Notes under the pieces: model-generated | What the model was told of the DNA's origin: nothing | Seen by the model: the letters and a program-made list of their open reading frames with translations, nothing else | Databases searched by the model: none | Part shown: positions 15,861-24,927 of the stretch, piece by piece | How the letters are laid out: the number at the start of each line of letters is the position of its first letter | Numbering within the stretch: position 1 is the stretch's first letter | NCBI RefSeq assembly: GCF_000421145.1 | Contig: NZ_ATWH01000003.1 | Span: 248,001 to 312,000 of the forward strand | Direction of reading: 5' to 3' | DNA from: Glaciibacter superstes DSM 21135 | GTDB lineage: Bacteria > Actinomycetota > Actinomycetes > Actinomycetales > Microbacteriaceae | Length of the DNA stretch: 64,000 nucleotides | Made by a program: the position numbers and the translations under genes

Positions 15861-16514
15861 CTACTGTTCCGCTCGTAGCCGGGTCGCTACCGCCAGGTTG
15901 CGGACGAGTGCGTCGTGGCTCTGTCCCCCCATTAAGGAACGGTGCCACACGGGCGTACCGGGGCCCGACCGCCAGGATTCGCTCAACGGACTGTTGTCGA
16001 CGGAGTCGTATCCGAACGTGTCGTAAAGCCCTGTCACGAGCGAGACGGCTTCGGGATGGTCGCTCGAGACCGCCAGGTCGGGGGAACCGGCGGGTCGGGC
16101 GAAGCCAAACAGGGTCGGTGCCTGGATGTGTGTGAACGCCTTGACGATCTTCGAGGTCGGCAGCTGCTCTTGCCGCAGCTCGTGCACGGTCTTCTCGCCG
16201 GAGTCCACGACAGGGAAGTGGCCGTCGCGCCCTGGCATGTAGTTGTTCGTGTCGAGTACGATCTTGCCGGCGAGCTCCTGGGCAGGTATGTCGTTGATGA
16301 GCTTGAGCGGCACGGCAATGACGGCGAAATCGCCGGCCGCGGCGGCCTCCGCAGCGGTTGCGGCGCGAGCGGATGCACCGAGTCCGGCAATGAGCCGGGT
16401 GAGGGTTTCTGGGCCGCGGGAGTTGGCGATGACGACCGTGTATCCGTTCGCGATCGCTGCGCGGGCGATCTGAGATCCGACCTCGCCTGCGCCGATGATC
16501 CCGATCGTCGTCAC
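15861..16514 (-). CDS. NADPH-dependent F420 reductase-like dinucleotide-binding protein
   Basis: A 217-residue single-domain oxidoreductase of the NAD(P)-binding F420-oxidoreductase family (coenzyme F420:NADP reductase and relatives). The N-terminal Rossmann motif IGIIGAGEVGSQIARAA is followed by ANSRGPETL, the basic region expected to bind the NADPH 2'-phosphate. GTG 16514 is chosen because GGAAGC precedes it and it overlaps the upstream stop by four bases (GTGA), indicating translational coupling with the XRE/MmyB regulator. Many members are plain NADP oxidoreductases acting without F420, so the true electron partner is uncertain. Confidence 0.85.
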   Translation of the reverse strand: MTTIGIIGAGEVGSQIARAAIANGYTVVIANSRGPETLTRLIAGLGASARAATAAEAAAAGDFAVIAVPLKLINDIPAQELAGKIVLDTNNYMPGRDGHFPVVDSGEKTVHELRQEQLPTSKIVKAFTHIQAPTLFGFARPAGSPDLAVSSDHPEAVSLVTGLYDTFGYDSVDNSPLSESWRSGPGTPVWHRSLMGGQSHDALVRNLAVATRLRAEQ

Positions 16515-17368
16515 GCGTGCTTCCAAATCTCGTGCAGAGCGGCCGTGGAGGGCAGGGCCGCAGAAGCAAGCATCGCCAGCTTCTCCGCGTCACTGGATGC
16601 GGCGTCCGGGTGGAACACGACGAGCATCAGCCCATTGGCGCCGGCGATGCTCATGCGCTCTCGGTTGAGGGTCAGTTCGCCGACCTGCGGGTGGTCGAAC
16701 CGCATGACGCCTCCGGTCTGGCCCCGCACTTCGTGTCGGGCCCAGAGTTGGCGGAATCGAGGGCTAGCGAGCGTCAGCTCTCCGGTGAGTTCGATGAAGC
16801 GAGGGTCGTCGACGTCGTTGCCGACGGTCTGCCGCAGGTTGGCAACGAGGCATTCCGTGGCGCTTGCCCAGTCCGGGTACAGTGCCTGTCCTGCCGGGTC
16901 GAGGAACAAGTCCCGTAGCTGGTTGCCTCCGACAGCGAGGCGGGGGTCGATCGCCTGGGCCAGGGTGTTGGAGGCCAAAACGTCGAAATACCGGTTCTCG
17001 ATGTACGCGGGTTGCGCGAGGGAGTCGAGCAGCTTGAGTGCACCTGGCGGAGGCGTCTGTTTGCGCGGGCGGCGCCTGCGCTGCCGGGGAACTTCCGCGA
17101 CCAGGGTGAGCAAGTGGGCGAAGTGATCGTCGTCGAGGTCCAGTACGCGCGCGATTGATTCGAGCACCTGCGTGGACGGGTTCCGGTCGCGGCCGCGTTC
17201 CAACCGCAGGTAGTAGTCAGCGCTGATGCCGGCGAGCATGGCGACTTCCTCTCGGCGGAGCCCAGGCACACGCCGCGCACCGTCATCGGGGATGCCGGCC
17301 TGCTCCGGTCGCACCAGATCGCGTCTGGCTCGCAGGAACGCCGCGAGATCGTTGGTCGATTTGTCCAT
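16511..17368 (-). CDS. XRE-family regulator with MmyB-like ligand-binding domain
   Basis: A 285-residue regulator with two domains. An N-terminal helix-turn-helix (about 10-75) contains VPGLRREEVAMLAGISADYY and LERGRDRNPS. A C-terminal MmyB-like PAS-fold domain (about 105-270) shows YIENRYFDVLASN and LTLNRERMSIAGANGLMLVVF. Members typically sit beside, and control, short-chain dehydrogenases or other reductases. Here the co-transcribed reductase-like gene and the divergent SDR-MFS pair (17508 onward) are the natural candidates. The ligand is unknown, though related domains bind fatty-acid-like molecules. Confidence 0.9.
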   Translation of the reverse strand: MDKSTNDLAAFLRARRDLVRPEQAGIPDDGARRVPGLRREEVAMLAGISADYYLRLERGRDRNPSTQVLESIARVLDLDDDHFAHLLTLVAEVPRQRRRRPRKQTPPPGALKLLDSLAQPAYIENRYFDVLASNTLAQAIDPRLAVGGNQLRDLFLDPAGQALYPDWASATECLVANLRQTVGNDVDDPRFIELTGELTLASPRFRQLWARHEVRGQTGGVMRFDHPQVGELTLNRERMSIAGANGLMLVVFHPDAASSDAEKLAMLASAALPSTAALHEIWKHA

Positions 17369-17507
17369 GCAGCAACTCTAAGCCGGTCAAGCGGTATCAG
17401 TGGGGGCCCTGTCAGACCCCGGTCCCCAGGGGACTCTGGGCAAGGGCAGCGGATGTTCGTAGTGTCACTAACGGCCTGTTCGGGCCGGACCGTTTGAGAG
17501 GACAGAC

Positions 17508-18191
17508 ATGACCGTCGCATTGATCACTGGTGCCAATAAAGGCATTGGTTTCGAGACCGCGAAGCAACTGCTTGAGCTGGGCCACACCGTCTACATCGGC
17601 GCACGCGACGTCGAAAGGGGCGAGCGCGCCGCAGCAACGCTCGGAGCGCGATTCGTGCAGCTCGACGTCACCGACGACGCATCCGTTTCGAGCGCACTGG
17701 CCGCGATCGACGCGTCCGAGGGGCACCTCGACGTCCTCGTGCACAACGCCGGAGTCCTGCACACCGCGCTCGACGGCCCCGCGGCCCTGCGCTCGTTCGA
17801 CACGAACGCGGTAGGCATCGTGCGCGTCACGGAGGCGGCCCTGCCCCTGCTCCGCCGCTCGTCGAACCCCAACGTCGTCACCATCTCGAGCAGCGCCGGA
17901 TCGTTCTGGGCGGTGAACAACCCCGATCGGCCGGAGTTCGATATGCCGCTCGCGCTGTACTCAGCGTCCAAGACCGCAGCCACCATGCTGACCGTGCAGT
18001 ACGCGAAAGCGCAGCCGGGCATCAAGTTCAACGCCATCGAGCCTGGAACCACCGCCACCGACATGACCGCCGCCTTCGGCATCGGGCGATCGGTCGAGGA
18101 GACCGCCCGGGTCGTCGTGCGGTGGGCGACCCTGAGCGCGGACGGCCCAACGGGAACCTTCCAGGACGAAACAGGCGAGCTGGGGTGGTAA
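17508..18191 (+). CDS. Short-chain dehydrogenase/reductase (SDR)
   Basis: A 227-residue classical SDR. It has cofactor motif TGANKGIGFETA (7-18), an HNAG variant of the NNAG motif near 79-82, a catalytic serine in VVTISSSAGS, and the YxxxK pair in LYSASKTA. Length is slightly short for the family (about 250). It is divergent from the MmyB-type regulator, with a 139-bp shared promoter region, and overlaps the following MFS gene by seven bases. Regulation by the divergent regulator and co-expression with the exporter suggest a detoxification unit for a carbonyl compound. Confidence 0.9.
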   Translation: MTVALITGANKGIGFETAKQLLELGHTVYIGARDVERGERAAATLGARFVQLDVTDDASVSSALAAIDASEGHLDVLVHNAGVLHTALDGPAALRSFDTNAVGIVRVTEAALPLLRRSSNPNVVTISSSAGSFWAVNNPDRPEFDMPLALYSASKTAATMLTVQYAKAQPGIKFNAIEPGTTATDMTAAFGIGRSVEETARVVVRWATLSADGPTGTFQDETGELGW

Positions 18192-19381
18192 GCACCGCAA
18201 CCTCATCGATATCGAACTCGACAACTTCGGCCTCGCGCACATCCGGGTCTTGGGCCGGCGTCGTCTCCCTCGGCCTGGGGATCTTCGCGATCGTCATGTC
18301 GGAGTTCCTGCCCGCGAGCCTGTTGCCGCGCATGGCCGGAGACCTCCAGGTGTCAATCGGCCAGGCGGGACAGGCCGTGAGCGTGACCGCGTTCGCGGCC
18401 GCTGCTTCCGCCCTGTTCATCTCGGTCGTCCTGCTTCGTGCAGACCGGCGACGCGTCATGATCGGTCTCACGCTCCTCGCCGTCGTCTCGAACCTGATCG
18501 TCGCATTCGCTCCGAACCTCGTCGTGCTCCTGTCCGCACGGCTCCTGCTCGGTGTCGCGCTCGGCGGATTCTGGGCGATGGCAACGGCGATGGCAGTGCA
18601 CCTGGTGCACGCCGACCACGTCGGTCGCGCCCTGACCATCATCAACTCCGGCGTGGCGATCGCCACCGTCGTCGCCGTCCCGCTCGGAGCCTGGCTAGGC
18701 GAGATCTGGGGTTGGCGGGGCGTCTTCCTGCTGGGTGCGGGCGTTGCGGCGCTCGCTCTGCTCGTGCAGGCCTCGACGCTCCCGCACATCAAACCAGGCG
18801 CGGCGAGTGGCATCCGCGCTCTCGGATTGGTCCTGCGCTCGGGCGTCGTCCTGGGCGGCCTGTTGGCGGTCCTGCTGATCTTCGGTGGGCACTTCAGCGG
18901 ATTCACCTACATTCGGCCGGCCGTGGAGATCCTGTCAGGTATTGACGCCGACGCTTTCGCCCTGCTGCTGCTCGTGTTCGGCGTGGCGACCTTCGTCGGC
19001 ACAGCAACGAGCGGGCCACTGGCAGACCGCGCGCCGCGTGTGGGCGTGCTCCTGTTCCCGGCCGTGCTTGGTGTCGGGATGCTCGTCATGCTCGTCACCG
19101 GCGGTTCGATCGTCGGGCTGTTCGTCGCCGCCGCGGTGTGGGGGTTCGGGTTCGGCGGAATGCCGACCACATTGATGAGCTGGGGAGCGCGCATCGAACC
19201 GACACGGTTGGAGCAGATCGGCGGGGTCATCGTGACCGTCTGCAATATCGGCGTCGCCGCCGGCGCCATCATCGGAGGGTTCCTTGTCGACAGCGTCACC
19301 GCCAGCACGCCGCTCCTGATCGGCGGGATTGCGGCGATCATGGGCGCAGTCCTGCTTGCATCCTTGAGCCGGCACCGATAG
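18185..19381 (+). CDS. MFS transporter (DHA1/arabinose-efflux-like)
   Basis: A 398-residue major facilitator with about 12 membrane helices. GTG 18185 is chosen: it overlaps the SDR stop by seven bases and gives a short serine/threonine-rich cytosolic tail before GIFAIVMSEFLPASLLP, the first helix typical of AraJ/YdhP-type exporters. The loop VVLLRADRRRVMIGL matches the conserved motif A region between helices 2 and 3. Export of sugars or small drugs is the usual family role. Translational coupling to the SDR suggests the two handle a common compound. Confidence 0.9.
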   Translation: MVSTATSSISNSTTSASRTSGSWAGVVSLGLGIFAIVMSEFLPASLLPRMAGDLQVSIGQAGQAVSVTAFAAAASALFISVVLLRADRRRVMIGLTLLAVVSNLIVAFAPNLVVLLSARLLLGVALGGFWAMATAMAVHLVHADHVGRALTIINSGVAIATVVAVPLGAWLGEIWGWRGVFLLGAGVAALALLVQASTLPHIKPGAASGIRALGLVLRSGVVLGGLLAVLLIFGGHFSGFTYIRPAVEILSGIDADAFALLLLVFGVATFVGTATSGPLADRAPRVGVLLFPAVLGVGMLVMLVTGGSIVGLFVAAAVWGFGFGGMPTTLMSWGARIEPTRLEQIGGVIVTVCNIGVAAGAIIGGFLVDSVTASTPLLIGGIAAIMGAVLLASLSRHR

Positions 19382-19458
19382 CCAGCCCGCCGCCTCGGTG
19401 TTCAGAATTCGGTTCCGCCACGTCACCACTTGCGGATGCGGGTGCTCAGGTGCTCTGC

Positions 19459-19956
19459 CTACGCGGCGGCGCGGGTCATCCGAACCTCGCGCACATTGTC
19501 TTCGAACTTGATGGCCCCGTCGTGAACAAAACCGCTCTTCCGGTAAAAGGCTTGCGCCCGCGGATTCGGATCACCGACCCAGAGCGCGGCGTTCTCGTCT
19601 GCATCGATGACGGCGTTCAACAACGCCGTCCCCACACCACTTCCATGATGCTCGTTGAGCACATAGAGCACGTACAGCTGCTGCGTCCACGCCTCGTTTT
19701 CAACGGTGCCCGACATGGCGATACCGATCAGCGACCCCTTTCGCTCAGCGACGGCTACCCGGTTCGAGGCCCATCGCTCATCCGTCAATGCGCCGGTCCA
19801 GAAACGTTCACGACTCGGGAGCAGTTTGGGGTCATCGAGAACGGCGTCCGACATCAGACTCCCACGGTAGGTCTCCCGCCAAGACTGGACGTGAATTCGA
19901 GCCATCGCCGGTGCATCCACAGGCTCCGCAGAACGAACACGAATCTCGAATGTCAT
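19459..19956 (-). CDS. GNAT-family N-acetyltransferase
   Basis: A 165-residue acetyltransferase of the GNAT fold. The N-terminal helix DAPAMARIHVQSWRETYRG is typical of the family, as are the acetyl-CoA loop NEHHGSGVGTALLNAVI (motif A, about 107-123) and ALWVGDPNPRAQAFYRKSGF (motif B). Such proteins acetylate small amines or protein termini; the substrate is not predictable. It converges on the MFS gene and is transcribed alone. Confidence 0.88.
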   Translation of the reverse strand: MTFEIRVRSAEPVDAPAMARIHVQSWRETYRGSLMSDAVLDDPKLLPSRERFWTGALTDERWASNRVAVAERKGSLIGIAMSGTVENEAWTQQLYVLYVLNEHHGSGVGTALLNAVIDADENAALWVGDPNPRAQAFYRKSGFVHDGAIKFEDNVREVRMTRAAA

Positions 19957-20243
19957 GCCGACCGAGTTTAGTGTCGAGACCGGTGTGACGAGCTAACTAA
20001 GGTGCACCGGTTCAGAGAAGGAACGCGCATCATCAAACGGACAACAAAAGCTGTTTGAGACACGCGATCGAAGCCTCGGCCATGCAATCGCCTCAGCAGA
20101 ACGGCGAGGCACCGGTGCAGCTGCATCAGGCGGGCGAGTATACCCAGCCGGAGCATGCCGAGCTGTTCACGGTCGCGCGGTCAACGTGACCGGTCGGCCG
20201 ACAATATCGCGACATGACTCACGCACACGCGGCATATTCAGCC
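19957..20243. other. 287-bp gap without a recognisable gene
   Basis: No convincing coding region, RNA gene or long hairpin is visible. A 35-codon plus-strand frame at 20082-20189 has no ribosome site and no familiar motif. The gap separates two minus-strand GNAT genes and may hold remnants of a lost gene. Confidence 0.5.
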
Positions 20244-20729
20244 TCACCGTTCGGCTATGGTGACGTCGGTCCAAAGTAGTCGGTCATTCTCTCGGAACCC
20301 GTTGCGTGCATACATTCGTGCGGAATCAACAGACGCGTGGACTGTCACATGTTCCGCGCCGTGTGCTTTCGCAGATTCCAGGACCGCATGCACAAGGGCG
20401 CCACCTACGCCCTGATCGCGGTACGCCGGTAGTACGTAGCATGATTGAAGATCACCGGCCCACCGATTGTGGCTCCGTGTAGTGGGAACACGCGGTGTCA
20501 GCGCGAGCCATGCCATCCCTATAACCTCATCTTTCTCATCAACGGCGACATGAGGCAAGTGTGTCGCCGTGTGCTCGCGCGCCCAAGCCGCTGCCTGCTC
20601 CACGAAGTTGCCTTCATCACACGACGGTTGCTCGCCGCTTTCGACTGTCCACAGCCAGCGGAGTCGGACGGCTGCCGCGATCTCAGCGTCCTGGGCAAGT
20701 CGCACAGCGAAAACGAGCGAACCGGGCAT
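20244..20729 (-). CDS. GNAT-family N-acetyltransferase
   Basis: A 161-residue GNAT protein. Visible are the N-terminal strand-helix FAVRLAQDAEIAAAVRLRW, the central strands DEVIGMAWLAL, the acetyl-CoA binding loop PAYRDQGVGGALVHAVL (motif A) and VHASVDSARMYARNGF (motif B). Substrate unknown. It is transcribed away from the second siderophore operon, with a 111-bp gap downstream of that operon's end, and is not obviously part of it. Confidence 0.87.
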   Translation of the reverse strand: MPGSLVFAVRLAQDAEIAAAVRLRWLWTVESGEQPSCDEGNFVEQAAAWAREHTATHLPHVAVDEKDEVIGMAWLALTPRVPTTRSHNRWAGDLQSCYVLPAYRDQGVGGALVHAVLESAKAHGAEHVTVHASVDSARMYARNGFRENDRLLWTDVTIAER

Positions 20730-20840
20730 GTCACGACGCTATACGAAACACATGGCAGCAGCTAGAGATGGATATGTCAGGGTTCTGGCGTGCACGATCT
20801 CATGACCAGGGCGACCCTCGAACTCAAACAAGTTCTCGAA

Positions 20841-22922
20841 TCAGGCGGTGCGACGCGAGCGCCAGAGCAGCCAGACGAAGTACGGCGCGCCAACGACCGC
20901 GGTCAGCAAGCCGGCCGGCAACTGGCCCGGCGCGATCACCGTGCGGCCAATCGTGTCTGCAACACACACCAGGATCGCGCCGAGCAGGGCGGACACCGGC
21001 AACACCAGCGCGTGCCGCCCGCCCACCAGAGCACGCGCGGCGTGGGGCGCGACAAGACCGACAAAGCCGATCACCCCGACTGCGGCGACGGCTGCGGTCG
21101 CCAGCAGCACGCTCACCGCGAGCAGCCAGAGCCGCGTGCGCCCCAGCGGAACCCCCAGTATCCGCGGGGTGTCGTCATCCTGCGCGAGCACATCGAGCTC
21201 CCGCCGGGCACCGGCAAGCACGGGCACGGAGATGACGAGAGCGACGACGACCGGCACCAGCTGCGGCAGCGTGCGTCCGTACGTCGACCCGGAGAGCCAG
21301 GTCAGCGCCTTCGCGGCGTTGTATGGGTCGGTGGCCACGATGAGCATGCTGGTCAGCGCCCCTGCGGCGGCCGCGACCCCGATTCCGATCAGGATCAGGC
21401 GGTTCTGACCGAATCCGCCCTTGGCCGCCAGTCCGAACACGACGACGGATGCCGCGGCAGCGCCGAGCAGGCCGCCACCGGTGACCGTCCAGAAGCTCGC
21501 GAGCGGGGCGAGGGTGATCACGACGACGGCACCGACCCCCGCGCCGCCTGTCACCCCGAGCAGGCTGGGTTCGGCGAGTGGGTTGCGGGAGACCGCCTGC
21601 ACGACGGCACCCGCGAGCGCCAAGGCCGCGCCGGCGAGCAACGCGGCCAGAACCCGGGGAATGCGAGTGTTGGTCACGAAGGTGACGACCGGCCCGGCCT
21701 GGCCGGTCAACCAATTCACGAGATCGCCGGCGAGCAGCTTCGCATCGCCGAGCAGGAGCGACACAAACGTGACCCCGAGGAGGACGACAACAAGCACGAC
21801 GATCAGGAGGCGCCGCATCCGTTTGCTGGAGCCCGACCCCCGGGTCAGGTCGACCCCCTGGGACGCCGGACCGGAATCGGAGAGCCGGCGGGCGAGGACG
21901 ACCAGGAACAGTGCGCCGAAGAGCGTGGTCACCACGCCGGTGGGCACCTCAACACCGGCCTGGCCGCCGAAGACCAGCCGCAGCAGCACGTCGGCGCCGA
22001 GAACAACGATGACGCCCATCAGCGCTGAGGCGGGTATGAGCGCGCGGTGGCGCTGCAGCCCTGGCACGCGGGCTGCGAGCAGCCGCACCAGGGCCGGCGC
22101 GGCAAGTCCGACGAAGCCGATCGGTCCTGCGACGGTGACGGCGGCGGCCGCCAGCAATACCGCGAGCACGATGGCGATCAGCTGGGTGCGTCTCACCTGC
22201 ACGCCGAGAACGGATGCCGTGTCGTCACCGAGCGCGAGGATGTCGAGTTTTCGGGCGAGCAGAAGCAACCCGAGAACGGCGAGCACAACCACCGGGCCGA
22301 GCTGATTCACGGAGTCGAGTCCGGTTTGCGCGAGTGACCCTGAGCCCCACGCGAACAGGCCTGTGGTCTCCTCGGAGAACAGCAGGAGCAGAACCGTGGT
22401 CAGAGCCGTCAGGGCGAGGGCGATGGCCGATCCGGCCAGCACCAGGCGCACAGCGCCTCCCCCACCGCCGGCCGACAACCCCATCACGAGTGCGGCCGCG
22501 GCCAGACCACCGGTGAAGGCCACGGCGCCCCCGGTCAGCGCGGGAAGCGAGATGCCGAAGGCGGCGACCACCACCACGGCGAGATACGCGCCGGCGTTGA
22601 CCGCGAGGGTGTCAGGCGATGCGAGCAGGTTGCGGGCGACCGTTTGCATGACGGCGCCCGCGACGCCGAGCGCAACGCCCACCACCAGGCCGGCCAGGAG
22701 CCGTGGCACCCGCGACGCGATCAGAACAGCGGCCTCCTGGTCGCCGCCGCTGCCGGCAAGCACCGCCCAGATGTCGGCCGCGTCCACTGCCGACGATCCC
22801 TGCGTGAGGTGCACGGCGGCGAGCAGCACGGCAAGCAGGAAGCCGCCGGTCAGCACAACGCCGAGCGTGATCCTGGCCACGCCGGTCCTCGCTGCGCCAG
22901 TGGTCGCCGCGCCGGTGGTCAT
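20841..22922 (-). CDS. Fused double FecCD permease for iron-siderophore uptake
   Basis: A 693-residue membrane protein that joins two FecCD permease units (about 1-330 and 370-693) in one chain, with a short basic linker at GSGSSKRMRRLL. The pair MQTVARNLLASPDTLAVN and VQAVSRNPLAEPSLLGVT marks equivalent positions in the two halves, as do GPIGFVGLAAPALVRLL and GVIGFVGLVAPHAARAL, the ATPase-contact loops. Fused permeases of this kind are known in FhuB. ATG 22922 was chosen; in-frame GTG codons at 22937/22934 or an ATG at 22970 overlapping the previous gene are alternatives. It is the last gene of the second uptake operon. Confidence 0.92.
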   Translation of the reverse strand: MTTGAATTGAARTGVARITLGVVLTGGFLLAVLLAAVHLTQGSSAVDAADIWAVLAGSGGDQEAAVLIASRVPRLLAGLVVGVALGVAGAVMQTVARNLLASPDTLAVNAGAYLAVVVVAAFGISLPALTGGAVAFTGGLAAAALVMGLSAGGGGGAVRLVLAGSAIALALTALTTVLLLLFSEETTGLFAWGSGSLAQTGLDSVNQLGPVVVLAVLGLLLLARKLDILALGDDTASVLGVQVRRTQLIAIVLAVLLAAAAVTVAGPIGFVGLAAPALVRLLAARVPGLQRHRALIPASALMGVIVVLGADVLLRLVFGGQAGVEVPTGVVTTLFGALFLVVLARRLSDSGPASQGVDLTRGSGSSKRMRRLLIVVLVVVLLGVTFVSLLLGDAKLLAGDLVNWLTGQAGPVVTFVTNTRIPRVLAALLAGAALALAGAVVQAVSRNPLAEPSLLGVTGGAGVGAVVVITLAPLASFWTVTGGGLLGAAAASVVVFGLAAKGGFGQNRLILIGIGVAAAAGALTSMLIVATDPYNAAKALTWLSGSTYGRTLPQLVPVVVALVISVPVLAGARRELDVLAQDDDTPRILGVPLGRTRLWLLAVSVLLATAAVAAVGVIGFVGLVAPHAARALVGGRHALVLPVSALLGAILVCVADTIGRTVIAPGQLPAGLLTAVVGAPYFVWLLWRSRRTA

Positions 22923-22941
22923 TGCGCCCGTGCGCACCACC

Positions 22942-23910
22942 TCAGCCGGCGAGGGTTGCGACGACCGCATCGATGTAGTCGTTCATCGACGACGGTCCCC
23001 CGAACATCCAGATGCCGTCGGCCAGGCGGTGCACCTTCCCGCTCTGCACGAACGGAAGCGACTGCCAGACGGCGTTGCCGGCGAGTTCGTTGCGGTAGGC
23101 GTCTTCTTCACCGTTGGTGATGTAGAAGAAGTTGACGTCGTCGAGCACCGTCAGACCCTCGACATCCGTTGCTCCGAGGCCATAGTCCGCGTCGCCCGCC
23201 TCTGGCCAGGCATTGACGAGCCCGAGTTCTTCGGTGACGTCGGAGAGCAATGAACCGGCCGCGAACGGACGGATCGACACCTGCCCACCGCTGACCCAGG
23301 AGTCGGTCATGGCGAAGTCCGTGCCGGCCAGCCCTGCCGCCTCCAGGGCGGCGGCGCCGTCCGCAAGTTTGTCGTCGAAGCCTGCGATGATGCTGTCTGC
23401 TTCGGATTCCGTTCCCGTCGCCTCCGCGATCGTGGCGAGGTTCTCCTTCATCTGCCCGATGGCATTCGAGGCGTCGGCGCTTCGCACCACGAGCACCGGC
23501 GCGAACTCCTCGATCTGTGCGATCGCGCTCTCGGCGAGGTCAGACGTTGCGACAACGAGGTCGGGAGCCAGCCCGGCGATTGCGTCGATGCTCGGCTCGC
23601 CGCGCTGGCCGACATCCGTCGCCGTGTCATCGAGCGGTTCCGACTTCACCCACGCGCCGTAACCCTTGACGTCGGCAACGCCCGTGGGCATAACGCCGAG
23701 CGCGACCAGATTCTCGACGGTGTTCCACTCCAGCGCGACGACCTTCTTGGCCGGGGCATCGAGTTCGATGGTCTCGCCTCGCGAATCGGTGATCGAGATG
23801 GCGGCCGGCCCGTCGGATTCGCCTCCGGCGTTCTCGGTGGTGCCGCAGCCGGCGAGCAGCAGAGCGGTTGCGGCTGCCGCGATGGCGAGGGTCAGGTGGC
23901 GTGTTTTCAT
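22942..23910 (-). CDS. Iron-siderophore ABC transporter substrate-binding lipoprotein (second system)
   Basis: A 322-residue class III metal-chelate binding protein. A signal peptide with lipobox LLLAGC predicts lipid anchoring at cysteine 22. The mature part has VVALEWNTVENLVALGVMPTG and IDAIAGLAPDLVVATSD, typical of the FecB/FhuD fold. It follows the ATPase gene by 92 bp and precedes the fused permease by 19 bp, completing a three-gene transporter. It is only distantly similar to the binding protein at 6073-7128, so the two systems probably take different siderophores. Confidence 0.92.
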   Translation of the reverse strand: MKTRHLTLAIAAAATALLLAGCGTTENAGGESDGPAAISITDSRGETIELDAPAKKVVALEWNTVENLVALGVMPTGVADVKGYGAWVKSEPLDDTATDVGQRGEPSIDAIAGLAPDLVVATSDLAESAIAQIEEFAPVLVVRSADASNAIGQMKENLATIAEATGTESEADSIIAGFDDKLADGAAALEAAGLAGTDFAMTDSWVSGGQVSIRPFAAGSLLSDVTEELGLVNAWPEAGDADYGLGATDVEGLTVLDDVNFFYITNGEEDAYRNELAGNAVWQSLPFVQSGKVHRLADGIWMFGGPSSMNDYIDAVVATLAG

Positions 23911-24002
23911 GCGCTTCTTTCTTCGGGCGTGCAGGTTCGAACCCGCGAGGTGGGTGAGAAGTGGACGTGGTGTTGGACGACGTATGGTCAGGTGAGGCGT
24001 GG

Positions 24003-24836
24003 TCAGGCGAGGGCGACGACGCGCGGCAGGGAGCGCGCACCGTAGCGACCGACCGGGCGGGTGCGGATGACACCGGTCTCCTGGTCGGCATCGACCTCGA
24101 TGCGGATGCCATAGACGGAACTGAGGACATCGCCGGTGAGCACGTCGTGCGGAGTTCCGACGGCGCGAACCTGCCCCTCCTCGAGCAGAACAACCCGGTC
24201 GGCGATCAGCGCGGCCTGATCGAGATCGTGAAGCACGATTCCAATGGTCACACCGTGGTGCTCGGCGAGGTCACGGATGAGGTCGAGCAGTTCGACCTGG
24301 TAACGGAGGTCGAGGTAGGTGGTGGGTTCGTCGAGCAGGAGCACGGTCGTGTCCTGCGCGAGGCAGGTGGCAAGCCACACCCGCTGCAGCTGCCCGCCAG
24401 AGAGGCGGTCGACCGGGCGATCGGCCAGCTCCTCGATACCGGTGAGCGTCATGACCCTGTCCACCACGGCGGTGCCGTCGGCGTCGCCACGGCGCCAGCG
24501 CCCGCGGTGCGGGTGACGGCCGAATTCGACGACTTCGCGCACCGTCAGTCCCGAGGGCGTTGGACGGCTCTGGGCAAGAAGGGTGACCCTGCGCGCGAAT
24601 TCGCGGTTGGTCAACGCCAGGGCGTCGATGCCGGGCTGTTCAGAATCGGCGTCGTCGACGAGCAGCACGCGCCCTGAATCCGGCGCGTGGAGGCGGGCGA
24701 GGGCCCGCAGCAGGGTCGATTTGCCGCTGCCGTTCGGTCCGACGAGGGCGGTGATCTGCCCTGGCGCGAGTTCGATGCTGGCGCCGTGGACGACGGGTGT
24801 TCCGTTGTAGGAGAGCGTGAGGTCAAGACCGAGCAT
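24003..24836 (-). CDS. ABC transporter ATP-binding protein, siderophore uptake (second system)
   Basis: A 277-residue FecE/FepC-type ATPase. Motifs: Walker A GPNGSGKST (34-42), Q-loop LLAQSRP, signature LSGGQLQRVW, Walker B VLLLDEPTTYLD and H-loop IVLHDLDQA. It is the first gene of the operon (ATPase, binding lipoprotein, fused permease), an order opposite to the first siderophore system. The ATG at 24836 is only one base from a GGAGG, an unusually tight spacing, and an iron-box-like sequence lies at 24851-24869, so initiation may be leaderless. Confidence 0.92.
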   Translation of the reverse strand: MLGLDLTLSYNGTPVVHGASIELAPGQITALVGPNGSGKSTLLRALARLHAPDSGRVLLVDDADSEQPGIDALALTNREFARRVTLLAQSRPTPSGLTVREVVEFGRHPHRGRWRRGDADGTAVVDRVMTLTGIEELADRPVDRLSGGQLQRVWLATCLAQDTTVLLLDEPTTYLDLRYQVELLDLIRDLAEHHGVTIGIVLHDLDQAALIADRVVLLEEGQVRAVGTPHDVLTGDVLSSVYGIRIEVDADQETGVIRTRPVGRYGARSLPRVVALA

Positions 24837-24850
24837 CCCTCCACTATAGG

Positions 24851-24869
24851 GAAGGCTTACCTAACTTAG
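24851..24869 (-). promoter_or_regulatory. Probable DtxR/IdeR iron box for the second siderophore operon
   Basis: On the minus strand the bases read CTAAGTTAGGTAAGCCTTC, matching 12 of 19 positions of the DtxR/IdeR consensus with the GTTAGG core intact. Further half-sites (GTAAGGACTAG) lie just beyond, so two overlapping sites are possible. It ends 14 bp before the ATPase start. The match is weaker than at 8192-8210, but position and operon content support it. Confidence 0.6.
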
Positions 24870-24927
24870 CTAGTCCTTACTTGCTCAAAACAACGTTCCC
24901 GGCCGACGGTCACCGTCTCCCCCAGCA

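Noticed and set aside
20082-20189. 35-codon plus-strand frame in the gap between two GNAT genes
   Set aside because: No ribosome site or recognisable motif; too short to support.
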